Assembly: GCA_963811255.1 (NCBI GenBank)
Contig: CAWEQI010000005.1
Location: forward strand, 19,635 to 83,634
From: Croceibacterium_B sp963811255
Lineage (GTDB): Bacteria > Pseudomonadota > Alphaproteobacteria > Sphingomonadales > Sphingomonadaceae
Direction: 5' to 3'
Length of the DNA stretch: 64,000 bases
This document shows positions 41,575 through 51,014 of the stretch, piece by piece. Numbering within the stretch: the first letter of the stretch is position 1; each line of letters begins with the position of its first letter. The translations under genes were made by a program, and so were the position numbers. Under the pieces are notes generated by a model, which did no database searches, was not told the origin of the DNA, and saw only the letters and a list, made by a program, of their open reading frames with translations.

Positions 41575-44240
41575 TCAGAAGCTGCGCCGCACCGACACAC
41601 CCCATTCACGCGGACGACCGACCTGGCCGTAGGCATAGCCGAAGTTGTTCAGCAGGTTGGTGATGCCGACGTAGTAGAGCTTGTCGGTCAGATTGGTGAC
41701 GTAGCCGGCGACCTGCCACGACTTGTCCGGGCTGTACCAGGTGATGCGGGCATTGACGATCGCGTAGCCCGGCTGGACCGGGATCGGATCGATCAGGCTG
41801 GTCGTGTAGTAGATCTTGCTTTGGTAGGTCACGTCGAAGTGCGGCACCAGGCTGCCGTGCGAGCCCATGTCGATCTCGTACTGCGTGCCGAAGGTCAGCT
41901 TCCACTTCGGCACCTGGGTCTGCGGGCTGGCGAGCGTGGTCGAGTTGAGGTCGCCCGTCGGGTTAACCCCCGGCGCCAGCGATTCTTGTAATGGAAATCG
42001 GTGTAGCCGAGCGCCGCGGTCACCAGCCACTCGGGCACAGGCCGGGCCTCCAGCTCGGCCTCGAAGCCCTTGATCGTCGCGTCGCCGCCATTGCCGTAAT
42101 AGAAAATGGTGCAGGGCCGCGCGGCCGGCCGGTTGGGTGCCCGGGATGCAGCCGTTGGTGTTGGACAGCAGGAAGGTCTGGATGTCCTTGTAGTCGGTCC
42201 AGAACGCGTCGGCGTTGAAGCGCACGCGGTGGCCGAGCAGCAGCGACTTGAAACCGGCTTCGTAAGCCGAGGCGTGCTCCGGCCCGAAAGTCAGGTTGAC
42301 GTCGCCGGGGAAGAACGGCCGCGGATCGTTGCCGCCCGGCGGTGAAGCCGGTCGAGTAGGCTGCATAGAGAAGCACGTTGGGCGTGACCTGGGCATTGAG
42401 CGACACGCGCGGGTTCCACTGGTTGATCGTGCTGTCGGGCGCCGCGCCTTGCAGGTTCGGCGGTTGGCCGACGTTCTGCCGGAAATACGAATAGGTCTTT
42501 TTCTCATGCGTGTAACGCAACCCACCTTCGATCGAGAACATGTCGTTGAAAGCGAAATCGGCGTGCGCGAAGCCCGAGATGTTCTTCACCGTCGACTTGT
42601 CGTCGACATACATGTCGAGCAGGAACGGGATCGCGCCGTAGGGCGGCTGATAGATCGAAAAGCCGGCCGTCTGCACCCGCCCCGAGTTGTCGTTGAAGGT
42701 ATCGAGGTAGAACGCGCCCAGCGTGTAATGCAGCCGATCGTTGAACGCCGAGCCGTTCAGGCGGAATTCCTGGGTGAACTGGTGGTGCGCCACCTCGTTA
42801 TAGGCCTCGCGCATGGGCAAAGCGAAGTCGCTCTGGCCGAATTCGCCGGTGTAGCGGCGATAGGCGGTGATCGAGAGAAGGTCGATGTGGTCGCTCAGGT
42901 TGATGTCGAGATTGTTCGACACGCCCCAGGACTTGACCGTGTTGACGTTCGGGTTCTGGAACTGCTCGAGCGAGTTGCCCCCGCCAGGATTGCCGAAGAT
43001 CGCGTAGGATACGTACGGGATCCTGCGGATTAAGCGCCGCGAGCAGGGCCGCGACTTGCGGCGCCGACGGATCCAGCGTCGCCGGCGTTCCCGGGGGAAC
43101 CGTCGCCAGCGGATTGGCGAGCCCGTAGAGTTGCCCCCAAGGGCCGCCGATGAACAAGGCAAGCCCGTTAGGCGTGTTCGGCGGCCGTGCCGGGCCACTG
43201 CCGTCGGGCAGCAACGTGTTATCGGCGAAGGAGACACCGTTGCTTCCGGGCAGCAGCGTGCTCGGTCGGGCGCCTCGGACCGGTCGTCGGTGTAGTCGGC
43301 CTCGATGTTATCTTCCCAGCTGCCGCTGTGGACCCGCAATTGTCCGCGGGTGGTGAACACGTTGCCGCCGCCGAGCGTGCCGACCTGGCAGCCGTTGCGG
43401 GTGCCGCCGGTCCCGCCGTCGTTGTCGAGACCGGTCTTGGGCAGACGTGCCGGCGACGTCAGGATGGGCGCAGGCGAAGTTGAGCAGCTTAACCCAGCCG
43501 TCGCGGCTGTTGTAGCTGGCGGCGAGCCGCAGCGCGGCCACGTCCTTGACGATCGGCACGTCGATCGCGCCCTTGATCTGGTAGTGGTTGAAGCTGCCGT
43601 AGCTCGCCTCGACGTAGCCCGAGTTGTCGCCCTGCGGCTTCTTGTTGAAGATGCGGATCGCGCCGCCGACCGAATTGCGGCCGTTGAGGGTGCCTTGCGG
43701 CCCGCGCTCGATCTCGACTCGGTCGATGTCGAGCAGCTCGAACACCGAGCCGAAGGTCGTCGCGTAATAGACGTCGTCGATATAGAAGCCGACCTTGGGC
43801 TCGAAGGCGAAGCTGAAGTCGATCTGGCCGATGCCGCGAATGAAGGCCTGGTTGGTCTTGCCGAAGCCGTCGCCGCCTTCCGTCATCGTCACGTTCGGCG
43901 CGGCCTGGGCGACGTCGACCACGTTGGTGATGCTGCGCTGCTGGATCTGGTCGGAGTTCACCGCGGTGATCGACATCGGCACCTTCTGCAGCGCCTGCGA
44001 GCGGAACTGCGCGGTGACGATGATCTCGTTCAGTTTCCCGCTGTCGTTGTCCTTGCTGCTGGTGTCCTTGGCAGCCCCACCTTTGGCGGCGGCGGTGTCC
44101 CCCTTGTCCTTGTCCTGAGCGAGCGCCGGAGCGTTCAAGGCAAGGCCGACGGCCAACGCCGAAATGCACCCGAGCCACCGCGCTCGGTGGGCCACCGTGC
44201 GGCCAGTGCGTTTACGCGAATTCTGAAGCCAATCTTCCAT
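41575..44240 (-). pseudogene. TonB-dependent receptor, interrupted by about six frameshifts
   Basis: Stitched frames give a receptor of about 885 residues: a long signal region (MEDWLQNSRKRTGRTVAHRA... ALNAPALAQ), a linker rich in Asp/Lys, a TonB-box-like NEIIVTAQFRSQ, a plug with RGPQGTLNGRNSVGGAI, barrel strands (SGYVEASYGSFNHYQIKGAI, YAAYSTGF, FGPEHASAYEAGFKS) and a C-terminal WGVSVRRSF. Frame changes occur near 43450, 43270, 43015, 42345, 42110 and 41985. GGGAGAG precedes ATG 44240. Unlike the first receptor it ends directly after the last strand. It is followed by an MFS gene, as the first receptor is flanked by one. Confidence 0.85.
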
Positions 44241-44283
44241 CGGTGCTCTCCCTTCCACCGTTGCTGAACCTGATATTCGATCC

Positions 44284-45003
44284 TTACCCCCAGCGCCCCG
44301 GTTCCGGCCCCATCACGGCGACCGGAAACAGATCCTCGCGGATGGCCTGCACTGACGGCCGCTCGGCGATCCGCCGGAGCCAGGCCTCGACCACCGACGG
44401 CACGGCCAGGCCTAGCGTGCCGAACTGCGCAAGGTGCGGATAGACGGCGATGTCGCCCAAGGTGATATGCTCGCCAGCGAGCCATTCGTTGCCAGCCAGA
44501 TCGGCGGCGACGCGATCGGCGGCGGTCAGCATGGCCTTCGTCGAGGCCTTGAGCTGGTCGGCCCCGAAACCCTCGACGGCCCTGCGCCACAGAGCGGCGC
44601 GCTCCGGCAGCAACCGCTCGAGCCGCGTGCGCGCCGACGCCGCCATCCGTCCGCCGAGCGCCGCCCAGCGGACAATCGCGAGGTGCGGCGCGATGTGCGT
44701 TTCGACGTATTTGCCCCACTTGCGCGCGGTGTAGCGCTGGCGCGGCCCGTCGCCGATCAGCAGCGGCTCGGGATGGGTCTCGTCGAGATATTCGAGGATG
44801 GCGAAGCTCTCGAACAGCTTGCGGCCGTTCTCCTCGAGCAGCGGCACGGTCCCGTGGCAGTTGATCGCCAGGTATTCGGGCGAGTGCTGCTCGTGGTGGA
44901 CCATGTCGAGCTTGTGCAGTTCGGGTTCGAGGCCTTTCTCGGCCAGGACGATGCGAACGGCCGCGGAATGGGCGGAGCCCGGCGCGTAATGCAACCGCAT
45001 CAT
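44284..45003 (-). CDS. Glutathione S-transferase family protein
   Basis: The 239-residue protein has an N-terminal thioredoxin-like domain (RLHYAPGSAHSAAVRIVLAE, with Ser for the catalytic residue, and the cis-Pro block GTVPLLEE plus ESFAILEYL) and a helical C-terminal domain (ITLGDIAVYPHLAQF). GSTs in catabolic islands cleave ethers, open rings or isomerise maleyl-type products. It overlaps the other GST by ATGA. The pair recalls LigE/LigF-type double GST loci, but similarity was not tested. Confidence 0.88.
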   Translation of the reverse strand: MMRLHYAPGSAHSAAVRIVLAEKGLEPELHKLDMVHHEQHSPEYLAINCHGTVPLLEENGRKLFESFAILEYLDETHPEPLLIGDGPRQRYTARKWGKYVETHIAPHLAIVRWAALGGRMAASARTRLERLLPERAALWRRAVEGFGADQLKASTKAMLTAADRVAADLAGNEWLAGEHITLGDIAVYPHLAQFGTLGLAVPSVVEAWLRRIAERPSVQAIREDLFPVAVMGPEPGRWG

Positions 45004-45782
45004 GCGGCTGCCACCTCTTCCACGCCCAGGCGCTGGCGCACTTCGGCCGCCCGCTGGGTGATGAAGCCTTTGCCCATTCCGAGCGCCGCCTGCAGGCCTG
45101 GACGCGCATGGCACGCCCGCAGCCAGCGCATCAGGTGCGGACTGGCCCGGTCGTTCACTTCGTTCTCGCGCCCGATTGGCAGAGCGTAGAACGTGGCGAA
45201 CACGCAGATGTCCGCCAGCGAGAAGGTTTCTCCGGCGAGCCACTCCTCGTCTGCCAGGATGCCGTCGAAGCGGCGGATGGCGTCGGACACCCGGCGTTCG
45301 GATTCCGCGATATCCTCCGGCGGGGTCGCCTGGAACATCAGCTTTTCCCAGGTGGCCCGCCGCTCCGCAAGCGGGATGCGGTCCAGCTTGCGCCTGAGTT
45401 CCTGCGGGTCTTCCCCGGCGAAGCGCGGGGCGGCGAGGCGGTTCGAGGCGATCATCGCCAGCGACGGGGCGACGACGTTGTCCATGAAGCGCATCAGCAC
45501 CCGCATCTGCCAACGGCGGAACGGGTCTTCCGGCCGCAGCGGCGGTCCGGCGAAAGCCTCGTCGATGTATTCCATCGCCGGGGTCGATTCGGTCATCACG
45601 AAGCCGTCGTGGACGATCGCCGGGATCGTCCCGTCGGGGTTGATCGCCAGGAACTCGGGCGCGTGGTGCTCGTGCGCGCCCATGTCGACGTAATGATAAG
45701 TGAACGGAACGCCCTTCTCATGCAGGCAGAACAGCGGTTTGCCCGAATTGGCGTTCGGCTCCCACGTGTGGACCTCAAGCAC
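45000..45782 (-). CDS. Glutathione S-transferase family protein, GTG start
   Basis: The 260-residue protein begins LEVHTWEPNANSGKPLFCLH, a thioredoxin-like domain with a Ser-Gly-Lys-Pro turn, followed by GTIPAIVHDG and ESTPAMEYIDEAF, and a helical C-terminal domain (ETFSLADICVFATFYA). GTG 45782 is used because upstream codons read through a palindromic repeat and are not protein-like. The WEPNANSGK start resembles LigE/LigF-type beta-etherases, from memory. It is the first gene of the GST pair, behind an operator-like inverted repeat. Confidence 0.82.
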   Translation of the reverse strand: MLEVHTWEPNANSGKPLFCLHEKGVPFTYHYVDMGAHEHHAPEFLAINPDGTIPAIVHDGFVMTESTPAMEYIDEAFAGPPLRPEDPFRRWQMRVLMRFMDNVVAPSLAMIASNRLAAPRFAGEDPQELRRKLDRIPLAERRATWEKLMFQATPPEDIAESERRVSDAIRRFDGILADEEWLAGETFSLADICVFATFYALPIGRENEVNDRASPHLMRWLRACHARPGLQAALGMGKGFITQRAAEVRQRLGVEEVAAA

Positions 45783-45844
45783 TCTCCCCCCTCTCCCAAA
45801 GGGCTGTGTTTTTTTGGCGACCCACGACGGGTGTAGCGACGCGT

Positions 45845-45857
45845 TTGATTCGGTCAA
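45845..45857. promoter_or_regulatory. Candidate operator, TTGA-N5-TCAA (copy 2 of 4)
   Basis: TTGATTCGGTCAA is a perfect inverted repeat 63 bases upstream of the GST GTG. Read on the minus strand it begins TTGACC, which could double as a -35 hexamer. It matches the sites at 30754, 48515 and 50972. Confidence 0.55.
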
Positions 45858-45873
45858 TAAGGGGCGAATAGAT

Positions 45874-45957
45874 TCTCCCCTCCCACTAGCGGGAGGGACA
45901 GGAGGAGGGTCATAAAGCCAGCCCCCTCCCCTAACCCCTCCCGCAAGCGGGAGGGGC
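45874..45957. repeat. CCCCTCCCGC/GCGGGAGGGG palindromic repeat, two units
   Basis: CCCTCCC-ACTA-GCGGGAGGG lies near 45879-45897, and CCCCTCCCGC-AA-GCGGGAGGGG at 45935-45956, with a spacer rich in CCCCTCCC. It fills the gap between the GST pair and the secreted-protein gene. Single related units occur at 48561, 50989 and 61742. Confidence 0.75.
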
Positions 45958-45965
45958 ATGCAGGC

Positions 45966-46763
45966 TCATTTGAACTCGGTGTGGCCCTCGGCGTCGACCG
46001 GATTGCGGTCGTTTTGCGAACATTCGAACTCGAGCAGCTTGCCGTAACGATCGCGCTGGTAGCGTGCGGTGGTGTGGAACGGCTCGGCCAGGGCCTCGGG
46101 ATCGGTCATCGTCATCTCGTCTTCGAGAATGTCGTGATTCTTGGGATCGAGATGAATCCGCTCGACCAGGTGGAACTTGTCCGAGTGCGGATAGCCGGTC
46201 GAGATGTCGAGCGCGGGATCGATGCCGATCGTGTCGACCACCAGCGTATCGCCGTCCCAGTGGCCGATCGAATCGCCCATGTAGGTCGGGTCGGGATCGA
46301 CCTGGTGCTTGCGCCCGTCGGTCCAGATCGTGCGCGTCTGCATCCATGCTTCCTGGTTGATCGTCACCCGGCCGGGGGCGAAGATGAACTCGTAGGGATA
46401 CTGCGCCAGGCGCATGATCCCCGGCATGCCCGGCGGGCTGCAATACGAACGCTCACGCGGAATCTGGCCGTGGTTGGCCTTGGCCTCGGCGACCATCGCG
46501 TCGTGCTTCTTGAGGTACTCGCCCTTGAGCTGGGGCTGCGGCTGCTTGCCGACGCCCGGGACCGGCCCTTGAAACGTCAGGAACCACACGCCGCCCCAGT
46601 CGGGCAGCTTGTCGAGCGCCGCGTAGTGCCCCTTGGGGTTGGCCGCGCCCTGCCCCGGCTTGACGCCGGCCGGCGGGGGCGACTTGGTCGGCGCGCCGAG
46701 CTGGGCGGCGGCCGGCGTGGCAAGCAACAGGGCGGCGAGCGGGAGCGCGAACGACAGCCGCAT
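45966..46763 (-). CDS. Exported protein of unknown function, module copy B (paired with DUF6152)
   Basis: The 265-residue protein has a signal peptide (MRLSFALPLAALLLATPAAAQ), then CSPPGMPGIMRLAQYP and GDSIGHWDGDTLVVDT followed by FHLVERI. The same blocks occur in the gene at 47580-48494, so the two are paralogs. The family is common in sphingomonads and rhizobia, from memory, with no assigned role. Its start overlaps the stop of the DUF6152 gene (TGATG), so the two are made together. Confidence 0.75.
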   Translation of the reverse strand: MRLSFALPLAALLLATPAAAQLGAPTKSPPPAGVKPGQGAANPKGHYAALDKLPDWGGVWFLTFQGPVPGVGKQPQPQLKGEYLKKHDAMVAEAKANHGQIPRERSYCSPPGMPGIMRLAQYPYEFIFAPGRVTINQEAWMQTRTIWTDGRKHQVDPDPTYMGDSIGHWDGDTLVVDTIGIDPALDISTGYPHSDKFHLVERIHLDPKNHDILEDEMTMTDPEALAEPFHTTARYQRDRYGKLLEFECSQNDRNPVDAEGHTEFK

Positions 46764-47164
46764 CAGCCCGCCTTGCCCGAGCTGGGCTTGCCCGAGGTCA
46801 TCTGCCCGAGCGTGGTGCCGTCGGCGAGCTTGATCGCGGCGAAGCTGCCGCCCTTGTCGCCGCTGCGCAGCGGGTGCACGAACAGCGTCACGTGATCGCC
46901 GGGCTTGACGGTCGTGCGCTTCCAGCCCTCCTGCACGAGGTTGTTGGGCGCGGTCATCTCGATCGCCCAGTGCTCGGCGCCTTCGGGCGCCTTGACGTCG
47001 GCCTCGATATAGCTGTGCGGGTTCTGCCACTTGAATTTGGTGATGGTGGCGTCGAGCGCGACCGTCTTGGTCATGTCGAACATGGCGTAGGAATGGTGCG
47101 CGGCCGCCGGGACGCTGACGAAAGCCAGCGCGGGGAGCAGCCAACGGCTAACAGGATGGATCAT
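46763..47164 (-). CDS. DUF6152 family exported protein, module copy B
   Basis: The ~133-residue protein has a signal peptide ending AAAHHSYAMFD, followed by LDATITKFKWQNPHSYIEADV, WAIEMTAPNNLVQEGWKR and VKPGDHVTLFVHPLRSG. This small beta protein family (DUF6152) is periplasmic and of unknown function. The HH right after the cleavage site could bind metal. ATG 47164 or GTG 47176 may be the start; neither has a good ribosome site. The paralog lies directly upstream. Confidence 0.75.
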   Translation of the reverse strand: MIHPVSRWLLPALAFVSVPAAAHHSYAMFDMTKTVALDATITKFKWQNPHSYIEADVKAPEGAEHWAIEMTAPNNLVQEGWKRTTVKPGDHVTLFVHPLRSGDKGGSFAAIKLADGTTLGQMTSGKPSSGKAG

Positions 47165-47179
47165 CGCATGTCTCACAAT

Positions 47180-47590
47180 CTAGAGCTGCGGAACGTTCAC
47201 CGGCGTGCCGTTTTTCGGCAGTCCGGAATCGAGCACTTTACCATTGGGGAACTTCAAGTCGAGGAACAGCCCGCCGGGCTGGCCGTCGCGCAATGGATTC
47301 ATCCGCACGGTGACCTTGTCACCGGGCTTGACGATGTCGCGATTCCAGCCTTGGCGCTTCAAATTGTTGGGGCTGTTGAGCTCGAGGCTCCAGCGGGTGG
47401 TCTTGCCGCCGTCGGGCACGTCGACTTCGAGGAATGCGTGGGGGTTGGTCCACTGGAACTCGTGGACCGTGCCGTCGAGCGTCATGATCTTCTTCTGGTC
47501 GAACATGGCGAAGCTGTGGTGCGCTGCCGCCGGGACGGCAACCGCCGCGACCGCGCACACCGCGGCCAGCGCGATGCCTTTATTTATCAT
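47180..47590 (-). CDS. DUF6152 family exported protein, module copy A
   Basis: The 136-residue protein has a signal peptide (MINKGIALAAVCAVAAVAVP) ending AAAHHSFAMFD, then LDGTVHEFQWTNPHAFLEVDV, WSLELNSPNNLKRQGWNR and VKPGDKVTVRMNPLRDG. It is a clear paralog of the downstream DUF6152 gene. AAGGAG lies six bases before ATG 47590. It overlaps the preceding gene by 11 bases. Confidence 0.78.
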   Translation of the reverse strand: MINKGIALAAVCAVAAVAVPAAAHHSFAMFDQKKIMTLDGTVHEFQWTNPHAFLEVDVPDGGKTTRWSLELNSPNNLKRQGWNRDIVKPGDKVTVRMNPLRDGQPGGLFLDLKFPNGKVLDSGLPKNGTPVNVPQL

Positions 47591-48494
47591 CGGGAACTCC
47601 TTTGAGCTCGCTCTGCCCACGCTCCTCGGCCTTTTCGCTGCCGAGTTCGGTGCCGGGCAAGTGCTCGTTGTATTGCAGGATGCACTCGGCCTCATTGATG
47701 TCGGTGTAATCTTCCCTGAGGAAGTCCTTGGTGGACGTCCATTCGCCGTCCCACATCGGGGGATCGGTCATTATGTACTTGATGCGCATCGTCTTCCCGC
47801 CGTTGATGAGGTTGATGCGCTCGATCATGTGGAACTGGTCGTCGATTGGGATGCCCATGTCGATGTAATGGTTGTCAGGCTCGAAATAGCGGGTGTCGAC
47901 CACCAGCGTGTTGCCTTCCCAGTGGCCGATCGATTCGCCATTGTAGCTCGGCACGACAATGTCGGGGTCGGTGTGCTTGCGCCCGTCCATGAAGATCTGG
48001 CGCACCGAATTGTTGAACCCGCTGATCATGAAGATCGCGTCCGGAAGCTGGATGAAGTCCTGCGGCCACACGCGGGTCATGATCATCGGCATGCCCGGCG
48101 GGTAGCACTGGCCGATCGCGTCCCGGTACGTCTTGCCCGCGGCCGCCGCCTTGGCGCCTTCGATCAGCGCCTCGCGCCCGGCCTTGGAGAATTTCGGGTA
48201 CGGCGGCCCGAACATAAATTTGGTGAAACCCTGGCGCAGGTCGACGAACCAGGTGCCGGTGAGGTTGAACGGCGGTTTGGGGCGCGGCTTGTTGACGTTG
48301 GCCGGGGCGAGTACGCCGAGCTGCCCGGGATGCTTGGGCACCATCTTGTCGAACTGCGCGGGCGGGATCGGCTTGGCCGGGCGATCGACCTTCGGCTGCG
48401 CCGGCAAGTCGCCTTCCGCCGGATAGGCGTCTTGCGCCAGCACCGGAGCTGCGGCCAACGCCGCGAGAACAAATCCTGCAATGGCCTTACGCAC
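47580..48494 (-). CDS. Exported protein of unknown function, module copy A (paired with DUF6152)
   Basis: The 304-residue protein has a signal peptide (MRKAIAGFVLAALAAAPVLAQ), a Pro/Lys-rich linker, then CYPPGMPMIMTRVWPQ and GESIGHWEGNTLVVDT with FHMIERI, matching the gene at 45966-46763. Trp and His in the conserved blocks suggest a ligand pocket. GTG 48494 has AGGAG six bases upstream. An operator-like inverted repeat lies 20 bases before the start. It opens the duplicated two-gene module. Confidence 0.75.
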   Translation of the reverse strand: MRKAIAGFVLAALAAAPVLAQDAYPAEGDLPAQPKVDRPAKPIPPAQFDKMVPKHPGQLGVLAPANVNKPRPKPPFNLTGTWFVDLRQGFTKFMFGPPYPKFSKAGREALIEGAKAAAAGKTYRDAIGQCYPPGMPMIMTRVWPQDFIQLPDAIFMISGFNNSVRQIFMDGRKHTDPDIVVPSYNGESIGHWEGNTLVVDTRYFEPDNHYIDMGIPIDDQFHMIERINLINGGKTMRIKYIMTDPPMWDGEWTSTKDFLREDYTDINEAECILQYNEHLPGTELGSEKAEERGQSELKGVPDDK

Positions 48495-48514
48495 TTACCT
48501 CTCCTCGGACCTAT

Positions 48515-48527
48515 TTGATACTGTCAA
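48515..48527. promoter_or_regulatory. Candidate operator, TTGA-N5-TCAA (copy 3 of 4)
   Basis: TTGATACTGTCAA is a perfect inverted repeat 20 bases upstream of the GTG at 48494. A repressor bound here would cover the ribosome site region or the promoter. Confidence 0.55.
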
Positions 48528-48560
48528 TCTGCTTCTTTGGCGAGACTTTTTTGCACCAGC

Positions 48561-48580
48561 CCCCTCCCGCAAGCGGGGGG
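48561..48580. repeat. Single CCCCTCCCGC-AA-GCGGGGGG hairpin
   Basis: A single unit of the CCCCTCCCGC repeat family lies between the hydrolase stop and the operator upstream of 48494. Confidence 0.6.
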
Positions 48581-48591
48581 ATTGCTTGCCT

Positions 48592-49676
48592 TTACCCGAA
48601 CCCCTTCTGAACGAGCCATTCCTCGATCACCCCAGCCACCTCGTCGCTGTTGGATTCGAGCTGCATCGCATGGCCGTTCCCGTGAATCCCCTTTTGCTCC
48701 AGCCGCAAGTGTTCGACCGCGCAGCCCGCCTGGTCAAGAAAATCGACCATTGCGTGATTGTCCGCGGCCATCCACGAAGCTTCGGCGGTGACGACGACGA
48801 TCGGCACCTTGGCGAGATTGGGTAGACGGCGCGCCGGTTCCTTCTGCACCTTGCCGGCAATCAGCCCCTCCCCCGGTGAGGGGCGTTCCTCCCATTCGAG
48901 CGTCTCACCTTCGGCGAGCGGCGGATCGTAGGTGAGGGGCGCGTTCGTGACACCGTATCCCAAAGGGCCGCTGAGCGCGGTGAACGGCGGACCGAGCGGC
49001 TCGGCGGCGACCAGCGCCTTGACCAGGTCAGGCCGGGCGTCGGCGATCAGCCAGCCGGGCGGACCGCCGGCGGAATGGGTCAGCAGGATCGCCGGGCCGA
49101 TCAGGTCGAGCAGTTCGGCCCCGGCGCCCTGGGCGTCCTTCTGGCTCTGGACCGGGTCGGCGAGCGTCGGCCCGGTGCCGGCGAGGAAATGCCGGAACGC
49201 GGGATCGTCGAGCGTTCCGTCGCCCGGCCATTTGTCGTGCAGCTTCGCCTGCGGATAATTGTCGGCGAACGCCTCGGGCCGAGTGAACATCCGTTCGAGG
49301 AAGATCGTCGGCGGCACCCCGCTCATCTCGCCCTGCACCACCGGGTTGAACGGGCTGCGGCCGTGCTGCGGTCGATCAACCACATAGACTGCCCAGCCGC
49401 GGCGGACGAACCAGTGGACCCAGCCCTCGCGGCCATCTGCCGTGCCGAGGAAATCGGTCCCTTGTCCGCCGCCGCCGTGGATCATTACGATCGGGAGTTC
49501 GTGCGTCAGCTCGCGCGGAATCCAGTATTCGACATACTGCTGTCCGCGCATCACCGGCCCGGCGGTTTCGTGCTGGACGATTTCGCCGCCGGTCCAGACA
49601 AACCCCTGCGCTGCCAGTTCGAGCGGCTTCGCCGCCCCGGCGGCGTGGAGGTCGGCGGGATGGTAACTCTTCGCCA

Positions 49677-49677
<1 letters not shown>
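48592..49677 (-). CDS. Alpha/beta-hydrolase fold protein
   Basis: The 361-residue protein has the oxyanion block MIHGGGGQG near residue 67, the nucleophile elbow LTHSAGG (Ser), and a late His in GIHGNGHAM. A cap region lies between residues ~120 and 190. It lacks a signal peptide, so it is cytoplasmic. An ester, lactone or C-C bond hydrolase role is likely, after the flavin monooxygenase with which it shares a TGATG overlap. This is the classic order of aromatic ring-cleavage or lactone operons. Confidence 0.85.
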
Positions 49678-50933
<1,256 letters not shown>

Positions 50934-50971
50934 TCTGATCCTCTCTCGGGAGCGAGACCTATCCGAGCAAT

Positions 50972-50984
50972 TTGATTCGCGCAA
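50972..50984. promoter_or_regulatory. Candidate operator, TTGA-N5-GCAA (copy 4 of 4)
   Basis: TTGATTCGCGCAA lies 38 bases before the monooxygenase ATG. The flanks (CAA before, AGTCCC after) match the site at 30754, ahead of the paralogous gene. Confidence 0.5.
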
Positions 50985-50988
50985 AGTC

Positions 50989-51012
50989 CCCCTCCCGCTT
51001 CCGGGAGAGGAG
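50989..51012. repeat. Imperfect CCCTCCCG-CTT-CCGGGAG hairpin
   Basis: A short hairpin lies between the ThDP-enzyme stop and the monooxygenase operator. It is related to the CCCCTCCCGC family. It lacks a T-run and is a weak terminator candidate. Confidence 0.45.
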
Positions 51013-51014
51013 AG

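Noticed and set aside
39076..41991. A 971-codon open frame on the plus strand
   Set aside because: It is antisense to two secreted-protein genes, an MFS gene and the end of a TonB receptor, and has His/Arg/Gly-rich shadow composition with no domain.
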